Shown here: one piece after another, positions 46,152 through 55,596 of the stretch
Position numbering within the stretch: the stretch's first letter is position 1
Layout: every line of letters begins with the position of its first letter
Source of the DNA: Nocardia sp. NBC_01327
Lineage (GTDB): Bacteria; Actinomycetota; Actinomycetes; Mycobacteriales; Mycobacteriaceae
Assembly (NCBI RefSeq): GCF_035958815.1
Contig: NZ_CP108383.1
Coordinates: 2,976,001-3,040,000 of the forward strand
DNA: 64,000 nt
Reading direction: 5' to 3'
Translations under genes and position numbers: made by a program
Notes under the pieces: model-generated
The model's database searches: none
What the model was told of the DNA's origin: nothing
The model's input: only the letters and a program-made list of their open reading frames with translations

Positions 46152-47045
46152 GTGGTCGAATTACGGCAGTTGCGGTATTTCGTGGCGGTAGCGGAGGAAT
46201 TGCATTTCCGCCGGGCCGCGGAGCGGCTGTTCATCTCCGCGCCGACGCTCAGTCAGCAGATTCGGGCCATCGAGCGCGAGATCGGCGGGCCGCTGCTCAT
46301 TCGCGGGTCGCAGGGTGTCGAATTGACCGCTGCCGGTGAGGTTTTGCTGAAGAACTCGCGCACGGTGCTGGAGGCGGCGGAGATCGCGCTGCGCGAGACG
46401 CGCATGGTCGCCAATCCCGAATGCGCCGTCTTCCGGCTCGGTGTGGTGAACGGTGCGCCGAGCTGGCTGCCCGCGCGCATCGAATCGCTGCTGAAGGCCC
46501 GGCAACCCGGCGCGCGCGTGGTGCTGACCGGCGGGCCCACCGTCGACCAGGTGCGTCTGCTCGATCGCGAGGATGTGGATCTCGCGGTGCTGCGCATGCC
46601 GGTACGCCTGCCCGAACACCTCACCAGCACCGCCATTGCGGTGGAGGAGCTGGGCATCGTCATGTCCCGCGAACATCCGCTCGCCGATCGCACCACCATC
46701 GAGCCGGTGCATCTGCGCGGTCAGGAACTGATCATGTTCGCCCGCGATTCCGCTCCCGAACTGCATGATTCGCTGCTCGCGCAGCTGCGCGAGCGGGGTG
46801 CGGCCGTCGCCCTCAGCGAGAGCGCCATGAGCCACGCCCAAATGCTCTCGCTGCTGCCGCTGCGCCCCGCCGCCATCGGCCTGGGCTCCTCGCGCACCGC
46901 CACCGCACCCGGATTGGCCTGGCGCCCACTGCATCCGCACCCGCTGGTCATCAGCTACGTCGCCGCCTGGCGCCCCGCCGCACGCAACTCCGCTCTGCGG
47001 GCCGTCGCCGAGGTGCTCGCCACCGGATCCCGGCTGTCGCCCTGA
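46152..47045 (+). CDS. LysR family regulator
   Basis: A 297-residue LysR protein. Helix-turn-helix at about 3-60 (LRQLRYFVAVAEELHFRRAAERLFISAPTLSQQIRAIE), effector domain from about 90 (VFRLGVVNGAPSWLPARIESLL; LDREDVDLAVLRMPVRLPEH). GTG start with TAGAGT ending 6 nt upstream, suggesting a leaderless transcript. It precedes an SDR gene by about 190 bp on the same strand; whether it regulates that gene is unclear. Confidence 0.88.
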   Translation: MVELRQLRYFVAVAEELHFRRAAERLFISAPTLSQQIRAIEREIGGPLLIRGSQGVELTAAGEVLLKNSRTVLEAAEIALRETRMVANPECAVFRLGVVNGAPSWLPARIESLLKARQPGARVVLTGGPTVDQVRLLDREDVDLAVLRMPVRLPEHLTSTAIAVEELGIVMSREHPLADRTTIEPVHLRGQELIMFARDSAPELHDSLLAQLRERGAAVALSESAMSHAQMLSLLPLRPAAIGLGSSRTATAPGLAWRPLHPHPLVISYVAAWRPAARNSALRAVAEVLATGSRLSP

Positions 47046-47238
47046 CCGCCCGCACCGGCTACCACGCACCCTCGGGTGAGGTCTGCCGTGCCCGCATCGC
47101 CAGTCGGCGGAATCGCTATGGCACGGCTCGCATCTGCGCCGCCGCGCAGCAGCGGCAGCAGCCCCGTTAGTCGGCGGCTCATCCGGCTTCGGTACCGCGA
47201 CATGGACGTGCACCGCCGCCGCGGGTGTGCTGAAAGGC

Positions 47239-47973
47239 ATGACACACAAGGGATTCGACAATCAGATCGGCCGCTCCGTGGTGATCGGCGGCGGTTCCGG
47301 TATGGGACAGGCGATTGCGGACGCACTGCTGGCCGCGGGCAGCGAGGTGACCATCGTCGGGCGCTCGGCCGAACGACTCGCCGACGCGGTCCGCGAACTC
47401 GGCGACGGCAAGCTCGAGGCCATCGCCGCGGACGTCAGCGATGAGGATCAGGTCCGCCGTCTCTTCGACACCGTCGGCACGGTCGATCACGTGATCACCA
47501 CCGCCGCCGATCTGCGCGGAGCCTACGGGCCCGTAAGCACTTTCGATTTCGGGAACGGCCGCGGTTTCCTCGAGACTAAACTGATCGGCTCCATGCTGCT
47601 GGCCAAGCACGCCCGCCTCACACCCGGCGGCTCCCTCACCTTCACCTCCGGCATCGCCGCCTACCGCCCGGCCGCGGGCGGGGCCATGGTCGCCGCGGTG
47701 AATGCCGCCCTGGAGGGCCTGGCCCGCGCGCTCGCCATCGAACTCGCCCCGACCCGCGTGAATGTCCTCTCGCCCGGCTGGGTCGAAACCGGGGTCTGGG
47801 ACAACATGCCCTGGGACGACAAGGCCGACCGCCTGCGCGCCATGGCCGACCGCCTCCCCGCAGGCCGCCTCGGCCGCCCGGAAGACATTGCGCAGGCAGC
47901 ACTTTCGCTCCTGCGCAACCCCTTCATCACCGGCACCGTGCTCCATATCGACGGCGGCCACCGACTGGTCTGA
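47239..47973 (+). CDS. SDR family protein with degenerate catalytic motif
   Basis: A 244-residue Rossmann protein of the SDR superfamily. The cofactor motif IGGGSGMG (about 15-22) and the C-terminal NVLSPGWVETGVWDN are intact. Where classical SDRs have YxxxK, the sequence reads AAVNAALEGLARALAIELA, so the catalytic Tyr and Lys appear replaced (Val and Asn by alignment). Similar divergent SDRs are known in actinobacteria; a redox role with another base or a non-catalytic role is possible. GAAAGG supports ATG at 47239 over GTG at 47227. It ends 12 bp from the convergent mntR gene. Confidence 0.85.
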   Translation: MTHKGFDNQIGRSVVIGGGSGMGQAIADALLAAGSEVTIVGRSAERLADAVRELGDGKLEAIAADVSDEDQVRRLFDTVGTVDHVITTAADLRGAYGPVSTFDFGNGRGFLETKLIGSMLLAKHARLTPGGSLTFTSGIAAYRPAAGGAMVAAVNAALEGLARALAIELAPTRVNVLSPGWVETGVWDNMPWDDKADRLRAMADRLPAGRLGRPEDIAQAALSLLRNPFITGTVLHIDGGHRLV

Positions 47974-47985
47974 CGCTGCGAGCCC

Positions 47986-48780
47986 TCAGTTTTCGTGGGT
48001 CAGCCAGATGGCCTCGGCGGCAATGCTGCCGAGATCGATGGTGCGGTCCTCGATCCGCACCGCGATGGTGCCCGCGAAATCGCGCCGCTCCACCACCGTG
48101 ATCGGGGTGTCGAGGGCGATGCCGAGCGAATCGAAGTACCGCAGCATGGCGGGATCGGAGTCGGAAATGCGTGCCACCCGCCCGATTTCGCCATCGCCGA
48201 AATCGCTGAGCTGCCGCGCGGGCGGCGTCGGCACCGCACCGTCCACCGAGGGAATCGGGTCACCGTGCGGATCCCGGTCCGGATAGCCGAGTTTGGCGTC
48301 GATACGCGCCATGAGCGTTTCGGAGACGGCGTGCTCGAGCACCTCCGCCTCGTCGTGCACCTCGTCCCAGCCGTAGCCGAGCTCATTGACCAGGAAGGTC
48401 TCGATGAGCCGGTGCCGGCGCACCATGGCGATGGCGGCGCGGCGGCCGTCCTCGGTGAGGGTGATGGCGCCGTAGCGCGCATGTTCGACCAGGCCCTGAT
48501 CGGCGAGCTTGCGGACCGCCTCGGAGACCGTGGACGCGGACACGCCGATGCGTTCGGCGAGCAGCTTGGTCGACACCTTCTCCGGCGACCATTCCTGCGC
48601 GGTCCAGATCACCTTCAGATAGTCCTGTGCGACGGAGGACAGGACGGGAGCAACGCTGGTCGCGACGGCGGTGAGGGTACCGGTGGGTTCGGACGGATCG
48701 GCCAGCTCGCGACGGGTGGCGATGTCTCGTTTTCCAGGCACGTACTCGAGCTTAGGCACAGCCGCGCGGGTTTCACACAT
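47986..48780 (-). CDS. mntR: DtxR/MntR family metal-dependent regulator
   Basis: A manganese- or iron-responsive repressor of the DtxR family, equivalent to mycobacterial Rv2788 (SirR/MntR) which also lies next to ribF. The winged helix is SVAQDYLKVIWTAQEW to LAERIGVSASTVSEAVRKLADQGLV; metal-binding and dimer residues lie in VRRHRLIETFLVNELGYGWDEVHDEAEVLEHAVSETL; an SH3-like FeoA domain ends the protein. The first 45-50 residues are not conserved: ATG at 48780 gives 264 residues, while GTG at 48759 or 48741 would shorten it. The true start is uncertain. Likely represses Mn2+ uptake genes elsewhere. Confidence 0.9.
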   Translation of the reverse strand: MCETRAAVPKLEYVPGKRDIATRRELADPSEPTGTLTAVATSVAPVLSSVAQDYLKVIWTAQEWSPEKVSTKLLAERIGVSASTVSEAVRKLADQGLVEHARYGAITLTEDGRRAAIAMVRRHRLIETFLVNELGYGWDEVHDEAEVLEHAVSETLMARIDAKLGYPDRDPHGDPIPSVDGAVPTPPARQLSDFGDGEIGRVARISDSDPAMLRYFDSLGIALDTPITVVERRDFAGTIAVRIEDRTIDLGSIAAEAIWLTHEN

Positions 48781-48892
48781 CGGCGCGCCTGCTGGTAGAC
48801 CGAGGTGAACTACGGGTGACTACCATGCTTCCTCCTGTGAAGATCCGCACCGCCGAATACTGTCTGTGACGCGCTTTGCGTAGGCTTCCGGT

Positions 48893-49846
48893 GTGCAGAG
48901 ATGGCGAAGTCTCGATGAGATGCCCGCGGAATGGGGCCGGTGTGTGCTCACGATCGGGGTGTTCGACGGCGTGCACCGCGGCCACGCCCAGCTCATCAGC
49001 CGTGCGGTGAAATCCGCTGCGGTGCGGGGTGTTCCGTCGGTCCTCATGACTTTCGATCCGCATCCGGTGGATGTGGTGCGGCCCGGCTCGCATCCGCCGC
49101 AGCTGTCCACCCTGCACCGCCGTGCGGAGCTGGTCGAAGAGCTCGGTATCGATGTCTTCCTGGTCATGCCGTTCACCAAAGATTTCATGAAGCTGACGCC
49201 CGAGCAATACGTCGAACAGCTGCTCGTGGACAAGCTGCACGTCTCCGAAGTGGTGGTCGGCGACAACTTCACCTTCGGTAAACAGGCGGCAGGCACGGTT
49301 GACACCATGCGCGAGCTCGGCACCCGCTTCGGGTTCGATGTGGACGGCGTCCAACTGCTCGGCGAACATGCCGTGACCTTCTCCTCGACCTATATTCGCG
49401 CCTGCCTCTCCGAGGGTGACGTCGCGGCCGCCGCCGAGGCGCTCGGCCGTCCGCATCGCGTCGAAGGCGTGGTCGTGCACGGCGACGGTCGCGGTAAGGG
49501 GCTCGGCTTCCCGACCGCCAATGTGGCCCCGACCATGCACGGCGCGATTCCCGCGGACGGTGTGTACGCCGGCTGGTTCAGCGTGCTGGACGCACCGGGG
49601 GAGCGGCGCATGGCGGCCATCTCGGTCGGCACCAATCCCACCTTCGACGGCCGCACCCGCACGGTCGAGCCGCATATCCTCGACTTCGACGGTGACCTGT
49701 ACGAGAAGCATGTCGCGGTGGATTTCGTCGAACAGCTGCGCGGCATGCGCAAATTCGAGTCCATCGAGGAGTTGGTCGAGGCCATCGGCCGCGATGTCGA
49801 GCAGACCCGCAAGGTGCTGAGCGCGGCCGGAGCCGTCGCCGAATAG
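48893..49846 (+). CDS. ribF: Bifunctional riboflavin kinase/FAD synthetase
   Basis: A 317-residue enzyme converting riboflavin to FMN and FAD. The N-terminal adenylyltransferase has GVFDGVHRGHAQLI (HxGH-like), MTFDPHPVDVV and VGDNFTFGKQAAG; the C-terminal kinase has GVVVHGDGRGKGLGFPTANV and ADGVYAGWF, then TVEPHILDFDGDLYEKHV. GTG start preceded at 6 nt by TAGGCT, consistent with leaderless transcription. It sits between mntR and rpsO as in mycobacteria. Confidence 0.96.
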   Translation: MQRWRSLDEMPAEWGRCVLTIGVFDGVHRGHAQLISRAVKSAAVRGVPSVLMTFDPHPVDVVRPGSHPPQLSTLHRRAELVEELGIDVFLVMPFTKDFMKLTPEQYVEQLLVDKLHVSEVVVGDNFTFGKQAAGTVDTMRELGTRFGFDVDGVQLLGEHAVTFSSTYIRACLSEGDVAAAAEALGRPHRVEGVVVHGDGRGKGLGFPTANVAPTMHGAIPADGVYAGWFSVLDAPGERRMAAISVGTNPTFDGRTRTVEPHILDFDGDLYEKHVAVDFVEQLRGMRKFESIEELVEAIGRDVEQTRKVLSAAGAVAE

Positions 49847-50008
49847 CACGTCCCGGCGGCAACCGCCAGGGGCGATTAACGGTCCAGGTCACCGGTCCGG
49901 TAACCTGATCCGTCGGGTTTGCTGTGGTCTGCGGCAGCGCCCAACCGGGCCGGTTTCGGCTTTCGTCCCGGGATTCCGAGCGCGGACTGGAAAATCAGGA
50001 GTGAATTC

Positions 50009-50278
50009 GTGGCGTTGACCACCGAGCAGAAGAAGGCCATCCTGGCCGAGTACGGCCTGCACCCGACGGACACCGGTTCTCCGGAAGCCCAGATCGCGAT
50101 GCTGTCCAAGCGGATTTCCGATCTCACCGAGCACCTCAAGGTGCACAAGCACGACCACCACACGCGCCACGGTCTGCTTGCGCTGATCGGTCGCCGTCGC
50201 CGGCTCTCGAAGTACCTGCAGGCCAACGACATCGCGCGCTACCGTTCGCTGATCGAGCGTCTGGGCCTGCGTCGCTAG
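50009..50278 (+). CDS. rpsO: 30S ribosomal protein S15
   Basis: An 89-residue ribosomal protein binding the central domain of 16S rRNA. The sequence [42 protein letters not shown] and [21 protein letters not shown] is diagnostic and complete. GTG start with AGGAG 9 nt upstream. It is followed by pnp after a 431-bp leader; rpsO-pnp linkage is conserved across bacteria. Confidence 0.97.
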   Translation: MALTTEQKKAILAEYGLHPTDTGSPEAQIAMLSKRISDLTEHLKVHKHDHHTRHGLLALIGRRRRLSKYLQANDIARYRSLIERLGLRR

Positions 50279-50333
50279 TCTTTGCGATACCGTGCCGCGG
50301 CGTGACGCGACACAACACGACTGCCGTAGGCAG

Positions 50334-50365
50334 TTGACGAACCGGCCGACGGGGAGGCATAGAAT
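50334..50365 (+). promoter_or_regulatory. Putative pnp promoter
   Basis: TTGACG (50334-50339) and TAGAAT (50360-50365) resemble -35 and -10 elements of the main sigma factor. The 20-bp spacer is longer than the optimal 17-18, so strength is doubtful. Confidence 0.4.
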
Positions 50366-50613
50366 CTCCTCGTTGGCCTTTCGTGCATCCGGTGAACGCT
50401 GCCGTATGCACGTCAACACGAGCCGTATGCACCTGATCCGTGGCGTCGGTCTTCGGTAGTGGCTTTTCGGGGCGCAGCAAGAGGTAGAAACACCGCGCTG
50501 CCGGAGGGCTTCGATCGATGACCGCCTCTGCGTAGCCGTTTCCACGGGGAGATGGCCGGGTGTGCGCGCGATAGCCAGGAGGGCTGCCGCGCGCCCGTGC
50601 CGGGTACAGCTTG

Positions 50614-50627
50614 CCCCTGTCAAGGGG
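50614..50627 (+). promoter_or_regulatory. Small hairpin in pnp leader
   Basis: CCCCT-GTCA-AGGGG can form a 5-bp stem with a tetraloop, about 80 nt before the pnp start. It may be a processing or regulatory element; stability is modest. Confidence 0.35.
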
Positions 50628-50709
50628 ACAAAACAGTCGGATCGCGCTGCCGTCCCATACGGGGAAGAAGCGCTGGCATCCGGCGAAGACGAGAGGTTGA
50701 GAGAAGAGA

Positions 50710-52974
50710 ATGACCGAAACAGTGACCAGTTCCGCCGCCGAGGTCGAGCCCGGCGTATTCGAGTCCGTCGCCCTGATCGACAACGGCAGCTACGGCACCC
50801 GCACCATCCGTTTCGAGACCGGCCGGCTGGCCAAGCAGGCCGCCGGCGCCGTCGTCGCCTACCTGGACGACGAGACCATGCTGCTGTCGGCGACCACCGC
50901 CGGTAAGCACCCCAAAGAGCAGTTCGACTTCTTCCCGCTGACGGTGGACGTCGAAGAGCGCATGTACGCCGCGGGTCGCATCCCCGGCTCGTTCTTCCGT
51001 CGTGAGGGCCGCCCCTCCACCGACGCGATCCTGACCTGCCGCCTGATCGACCGGCCGCTGCGCCCGTCCTTCGTGGACGGCCTGCGCAACGAGATCCAGG
51101 TCGTCGTGACGGTCATGTCGCTCGATCCCAAGGATCTGTACGACGTGGTCGCCATCAATGCGGCCTCCGCCTCCACTCAGATTGCGGGCCTGCCCTTCTC
51201 GGGTCCGGTCGGCGGCGTGCGCGTCGCGCTGATCGGTGACCAGTGGGTCGCGTTCCCGACCGTGGAGCAGCTGGAAGGCGCCGTGTTCGACATGGTCGTC
51301 GCCGGCCGCGTGGTCGAGGGCGACGTCGCCATCATGATGGTCGAGGCCGAGGCCCCGACCCACGTGCTGTCGCTGATCGCCGACGGTGGCACCGCTCCGA
51401 CGGAAACCGTTGTGGCACAGGGCCTCGAGGCCGCCAAGCCGTTCATCGCCCGCCTCTGCAAGGCGCAGGCGGACCTGGCGGCGCTGGCCGCCAAGCCCAC
51501 CGGTGAGTTCCCGGTCTTCCCGGCCTACCAGCCGGATGTGTACACCGCCGTCGAGGGCACCGCGAAGACTCCGCTGAACAACGCGATGTCCATCGCCGCC
51601 AAGCAGGAGCGCGAAGAGAAGATCGACGAGATCAAGCTCGACGTGCTCTCGGCGCTGGCCGAGGACTTCGTCGGCCGCGAGAAGGAGATCGGCGCGGCCT
51701 TCCGTTCGGTCACCAAGAAGCTTGTGCGCCAGCGCATTCTGACCGACAGCTTCCGCATCGACGGTCGCGGTCTGGCCGATATCCGCGCCCTCTCGGCCGA
51801 GGTCGCGGTTGTCCCGCGCGCCCACGGCTCGGCGCTGTTCGAGCGCGGCGAGACCCAGATCCTGGGTGTCACCACCCTCGATATGGTGAAGATGGCGCAG
51901 CAGGTCGACTCCCTCGGGCCGGAGACCTCCAAGCGCTACATGCACCACTACAACTTCCCGCCGTACTCCACCGGTGAGACCGGCCGCGTCGGTTCGCCCA
52001 AGCGCCGCGAGATCGGCCACGGCGCCCTCGCCGAGCGCGCCCTCATGCCGGTGCTGCCGTCGCAGGAAGAGTTCCCGTACGCCATTCGTCAGGTGTCGGA
52101 AGCGTTGTCCTCCAACGGTTCCACCTCGATGGGCTCGGTCTGCGCCTCGACCCTGTCGCTGCTGAACGCCGGTGTGCCGCTCAAGGCCCCCGTCGCCGGT
52201 ATCGCCATGGGCCTGGTGTCCGACACCATCAAGAACGCCAAGGGCGAGGACGAGGTCCGCTACGTCGCGCTGACCGATATCCTCGGCGCCGAGGATGCCT
52301 TCGGCGATATGGACTTCAAGGTCGCCGGTACCCCGGAGTTCGTCACCGCGCTGCAGCTGGACACCAAGCTCGACGGTATTCCGTCGCAGGTGCTGGCCGG
52401 TGCGCTGAACCAGGCGCGCGACGCCCGCATGACCATCCTGGATGTCATGGCCGAGGCCATCAACACCCCGGACGACATGAGCCCGTACGCACCGCGCGTC
52501 ACCGCCATCAAGATCCCGGTGGACAAGATCGGCGAGGTGATCGGGCCCAAGGGCAAGGTCATCAACCAGATCACCGAGGAAACCGGCGCCAACATCTCGA
52601 TCGAAGATGACGGCACCGTCTACGTCGGTGCGACCAACGGCCCTGCGGCGCAGGCGGCGATCGATCTGATCAATGCCATCGCGAACCCGCAGCTGCCGAA
52701 GGTCGGCGAGCGCTTCCTGGGCACGGTCGTCAAGACCACCGCCTTCGGTGCGTTCGTCTCGCTGCTGCCGGGCCGTGACGGCCTGGTCCACATCTCGAAG
52801 CTGGGCAACGGCAAGCGGGTCGCGAAGGTCGAGGACGTGGTCAACGTCGGCGACAAGATCCGCGTCGAGATCGCCGATATCGACAACCGCGGCAAGATCT
52901 CGCTGGTTCCGGTCGAGGAGGAGTCCGCCGAGAACGCGGAAGCCCCCGTCGCCGAAACCGTAGCGGCCGAGTAA
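50710..52974 (+). CDS. pnp: Polyribonucleotide nucleotidyltransferase (PNPase; GpsI)
   Basis: A 754-residue phosphorolytic 3-5 exoribonuclease. The first RNase PH domain includes [29 protein letters not shown]; an all-helical domain and a second RNase PH domain ([37 protein letters not shown]) follow. The KH domain ([20 protein letters not shown]) and S1 domain ([21 protein letters not shown]) bind RNA. The short acidic tail is usual for actinobacteria. Also able to make poly(A)-like tails. A hairpin separates it from pepR. Confidence 0.97.
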   Translation: MTETVTSSAAEVEPGVFESVALIDNGSYGTRTIRFETGRLAKQAAGAVVAYLDDETMLLSATTAGKHPKEQFDFFPLTVDVEERMYAAGRIPGSFFRREGRPSTDAILTCRLIDRPLRPSFVDGLRNEIQVVVTVMSLDPKDLYDVVAINAASASTQIAGLPFSGPVGGVRVALIGDQWVAFPTVEQLEGAVFDMVVAGRVVEGDVAIMMVEAEAPTHVLSLIADGGTAPTETVVAQGLEAAKPFIARLCKAQADLAALAAKPTGEFPVFPAYQPDVYTAVEGTAKTPLNNAMSIAAKQEREEKIDEIKLDVLSALAEDFVGREKEIGAAFRSVTKKLVRQRILTDSFRIDGRGLADIRALSAEVAVVPRAHGSALFERGETQILGVTTLDMVKMAQQVDSLGPETSKRYMHHYNFPPYSTGETGRVGSPKRREIGHGALAERALMPVLPSQEEFPYAIRQVSEALSSNGSTSMGSVCASTLSLLNAGVPLKAPVAGIAMGLVSDTIKNAKGEDEVRYVALTDILGAEDAFGDMDFKVAGTPEFVTALQLDTKLDGIPSQVLAGALNQARDARMTILDVMAEAINTPDDMSPYAPRVTAIKIPVDKIGEVIGPKGKVINQITEETGANISIEDDGTVYVGATNGPAAQAAIDLINAIANPQLPKVGERFLGTVVKTTAFGAFVSLLPGRDGLVHISKLGNGKRVAKVEDVVNVGDKIRVEIADIDNRGKISLVPVEEESAENAEAPVAETVAAE

Positions 52975-53002
52975 TTGTCACAGGTCTGACGTAAAGTGCG
53001 GT

Positions 53003-53035
53003 GGCCCCTTGCTCCGGAAGACGGAGCGAGGGGCC
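53003..53035 (+). terminator. Hairpin between pnp and pepR
   Basis: GGCCCCT-T-GCTCCG (53003-53016) pairs with CGGAGC-G-AGGGGCC (53022-53035), including one T-G wobble, around a GAAGA loop. It is followed by GTCAGCTTTC, only a weak T-run, so termination may be partial and pepR partly co-transcribed. Confidence 0.7.
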
Positions 53036-53099
53036 GTCAGCTTTCTGGAATGAATGCAGCTGCGTGAACACAGCTGAAACGTTGCACTTCGGGTTGGGA

Positions 53100-54467
53100 A
53101 TGATGGGTCGGAAGAAGGACACTCCACTGTCGGGTAAGAGTTCTGCACTGGTTCTCTCCACGTCCGAAGCGCCGTACGCCGATACCGGTGTGCGCAAAAC
53201 CGTGCTGCCCGGCGGGCTACGCATCGTCACCGAGCATGTGCCCGGTGTGCGCAGCGCCTCCATCGGCGTATGGGTCGGCGTCGGCTCGCGCGATGAGGGC
53301 TCGACGGTCGCCGGAGCCGCGCACTTCCTCGAGCATCTGCTCTTCAAGGCCACGCCCACCCGCTCGGCGCTGGATATCGCGCAGGCCATGGATGCTGTCG
53401 GCGGCGAACTGAACGCGTTCACCGCCAAGGAGCAGACCTGCTACTACGCGCACGTCATCGACGAGGATCTGCCCATGGCGGTGGATCTGGTGTCGGACGT
53501 CGTGCTCAACGGGCTGTGCCGCGCCGAGGATGTCGCCGTCGAGCGGCAGGTGGTGCTCGAAGAGATCTGCATGCGCGATGACGATCCCGAGGATATGGTC
53601 GGCGACGCCTTCCTGACCGCGCTCTTCGGTGACCATCCCATCGGCCGTCCGGTGATCGGCAGTATCGAGAGCATCGAGAGCATGCAGGCCCCGCAGCTGC
53701 GTGGTTTCCATCAGCGGCGCTATCGGCCCGACCAGATGGTGGTCGCGGTGGCCGGCAATATCGAGCACGAGCACACCGTCGAACTGGTGCACCGCGCTTT
53801 CGCGGGCCGGCTCGATCCGGTCCGCGAACCCGCACCGCGACGCGAGGGCAAATTCCGCCCGCGCACCAGTCCCGAGTTGATTCGCATCCACCGGGACAGC
53901 GAGCAGGCGCACCTGGTCTTCGGTACCCGCGCCTTCGGCCGGCACGAGGGCGACAAGCGCTGGCCGCTGTCGATCCTCAATACCGTGCTCGGCGGTGGCC
54001 TCAGTTCCCGTCTGTTCCAGCGGATTCGGGAGGAACGCGGTCTGGCGTACTCGGTGTACTCCAGCGTCGACACCTTCGCCGATACCGGCGCCTTCTCGGT
54101 GTACATCGGCTGCCAGCCCGAAAACCTGGGCCAGGTGGCGAGTCTCGCCCGCGGTGTGCTGGAAGAGGTTGCGGCGGACGGCATTACCGATGCCGAGTGC
54201 GCCCGCGCCAAGGGCTCGCTGCGCGGCGGTCTGGTGCTGGGCCTGGAGGATTCCGGCTCCCGCATGAACCGCATCGGCCGCAGTGAACTCAGCTACGGCA
54301 ACCACCGCAGCGTCTCCGAAACCCTCGCCCGCATCGACGAGGTCACCACCGACGAGGTCTCCCGCATAGCGGCCACCCTGCTCTCGCGCCCCATCGGCGC
54401 CTCGGTAGCAGGCCCCTACCGCCGCACCCGCGACCTCCCCGCCGTCGTCCGCCGCCTCGTCGACTGA
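53100..54467 (+). CDS. pepR: M16 family zinc metallopeptidase
   Basis: A 455-residue inverzincin-type peptidase. The zinc motif HFLEH (near residue 74) with a downstream Glu ligand in the E-rich CYYAHVIDEDLP/VVLEEI region defines the family; the C-terminal half has the R-Y motif of M16 (LNTVLGGGLSSRLFQRIREERGLAYSVYSS). The conserved neighbour of pnp in Mycobacteriales, where it is called PepR. Substrates are unknown, probably small peptides. Two adjacent ATGs (53100, 53103) are possible, and an in-frame GTG at 53064 would add 12 residues. Confidence 0.92.
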   Translation: MMGRKKDTPLSGKSSALVLSTSEAPYADTGVRKTVLPGGLRIVTEHVPGVRSASIGVWVGVGSRDEGSTVAGAAHFLEHLLFKATPTRSALDIAQAMDAVGGELNAFTAKEQTCYYAHVIDEDLPMAVDLVSDVVLNGLCRAEDVAVERQVVLEEICMRDDDPEDMVGDAFLTALFGDHPIGRPVIGSIESIESMQAPQLRGFHQRRYRPDQMVVAVAGNIEHEHTVELVHRAFAGRLDPVREPAPRREGKFRPRTSPELIRIHRDSEQAHLVFGTRAFGRHEGDKRWPLSILNTVLGGGLSSRLFQRIREERGLAYSVYSSVDTFADTGAFSVYIGCQPENLGQVASLARGVLEEVAADGITDAECARAKGSLRGGLVLGLEDSGSRMNRIGRSELSYGNHRSVSETLARIDEVTTDEVSRIAATLLSRPIGASVAGPYRRTRDLPAVVRRLVD

Positions 54468-54494
54468 CCTGTCGCACAGCCCTTCTCCGACCCC

Positions 54495-54866
54495 GCAGCT
54501 CGTATAAGCGCTGTGCGGTTCGGAGGAGCGCTGTGCCGTCGGCGAACGCCCTCATCTCCGCGCCGCGCAGCTCCTGTCCGCGCCGCGCAGCTGGGGTAAG
54601 TGCTGTGCGGTTCGGAGGAGCGCTGTGCCGTCGGCGAACGCCCTCATCTTCGCGCCGCGCAGCTTGTGTCGGTGCCGCGCAGCTTGTGTAAGTGCTGTGC
54701 GACTCGGATAAGGGCTGTGCCGCTGGCGAACCGCTGTGCCGTGCTGTGCGGTCGGCGGATCGCGCTCATCTTCGCGCCGCGCAGCTGGTGTCGGTGCCGC
54801 GCAGTTCGTGTGAGTGCTGTGCGAGTGGGAGAAGGGCTGTGCTGCTGGCGAACCGCTGTGCCGTCG
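54495..54866. repeat. Noncoding tandem repeats of about 92 bp
   Basis: Units marked by GCAGCT begin at 54495, 54587 and 54679 (92-bp period), with a fourth diverged copy at 54801 after a unit lengthened by 30 bp. Units one and two are nearly identical over about 60 bp (54511-54570 and 54603-54662). Recurrent words are GCTGTGC, GCCGTCGGCGAAC, CCTCATCT and CGCCGCGCAGC. No start codon or coding pattern is convincing. It fills most of the 439-bp gap between pepR and the convergent TetR gene. Confidence 0.85.
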
Positions 54867-54906
54867 ACTCGGGCTGGCGGGGGCGCGGGGAGGCTGGGCT
54901 GGTGGT

Positions 54907-55506
54907 TCAGGCGGGATGGCCGTCGGCGGTCGGGCGGTGCGCTTCGAGGAGCATGCGGGCCATTTTTTTCGCGCGGCGGGCGGCGAGCAGATCGCCCTCG
55001 GCGGCGGCGATGATCGCGCCCTTCATGAGGATGTGCAAACTGCGGGCGAAATCGTCGACATCGGTCAGGCCCGCACGTTCGGCGCGGTGGCGGACTATAT
55101 CGCGGATGCGTTGCAGGTGTTCGGCGCCCGCCCGGCCCAGGGGATGGTCCGCGCCCATTTCGAGCAGCACATTGATGAAGGTGCAGGCGTCGAAATCATC
55201 GTCGGCGAACCATTCGTCGAAGACGTCGAAGATCGCCAGTAGCTGCTGTTCCGGTGTGCTGCCCCGGCGCCGGGATTGTTCTTCGATGAGCCCGAACGTC
55301 CACAGCCGTTCCCGGCGCTGCATGACCGCGGTGATCAGGTCGGCAGTGGTCGGAAAGAGCTGTTGCAGTTCGGGATACGTGATTCCGGCGCCGGCCGCGA
55401 TGACATGGACGTCGAGGGCCCGCACGCCGTGGCGGGTGACCTGGTCGTAGGCGAGTACCACGATGCGATCACGAACGCTGACAATCGAATTGTCCGCGAT
55501 TGTCAT
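54907..55506 (-). CDS. TetR/AcrR family regulator
   Basis: A 199-residue protein with a helix-turn-helix at about 12-55 ([46 protein letters not shown]) and a helical ligand domain ([30 protein letters not shown]) like the AcrR_N subgroup. TAGGCT lies 6 nt before the ATG, pointing to a leaderless mRNA. It is divergent from the TerD-VWA gene (90-bp gap), which it may regulate. Confidence 0.88.
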   Translation of the reverse strand: MTIADNSIVSVRDRIVVLAYDQVTRHGVRALDVHVIAAGAGITYPELQQLFPTTADLITAVMQRRERLWTFGLIEEQSRRRGSTPEQQLLAIFDVFDEWFADDDFDACTFINVLLEMGADHPLGRAGAEHLQRIRDIVRHRAERAGLTDVDDFARSLHILMKGAIIAAAEGDLLAARRAKKMARMLLEAHRPTADGHPA

Positions 55507-55596
55507 CTCTGCAGCCTACGCGCGGGAACCGGCCCCGCCTATGCGCAATCTTCCGCTCGGTGTTGCGATTGCTGTGCGGCGGGCACACTGGTGCGC

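Larger units (their letters stand above)
50279..50709 (+). other. rpsO-pnp intergenic region and pnp leader
   Basis: 431 bp without a credible gene. It contains the putative pnp promoter (50334-50365) and a short hairpin near 50614-50627. GAGAGG (50692-50697) and the following AGAGAAGAG lie just before the pnp ATG. The long leader is compatible with post-transcriptional autocontrol of PNPase, known in Escherichia coli, but no homologous element was recognised. Confidence 0.5.

Noticed and set aside
48781..48892. FMN riboswitch expected upstream of ribF
   Set aside because: No conserved FMN-element core was seen and ribF seems to begin at the transcript start.
54600..55242. Open frames across the 92-bp repeats
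   Set aside because: Basic, Cys- and Arg-rich translations without start signals; they run antisense into the TetR gene.
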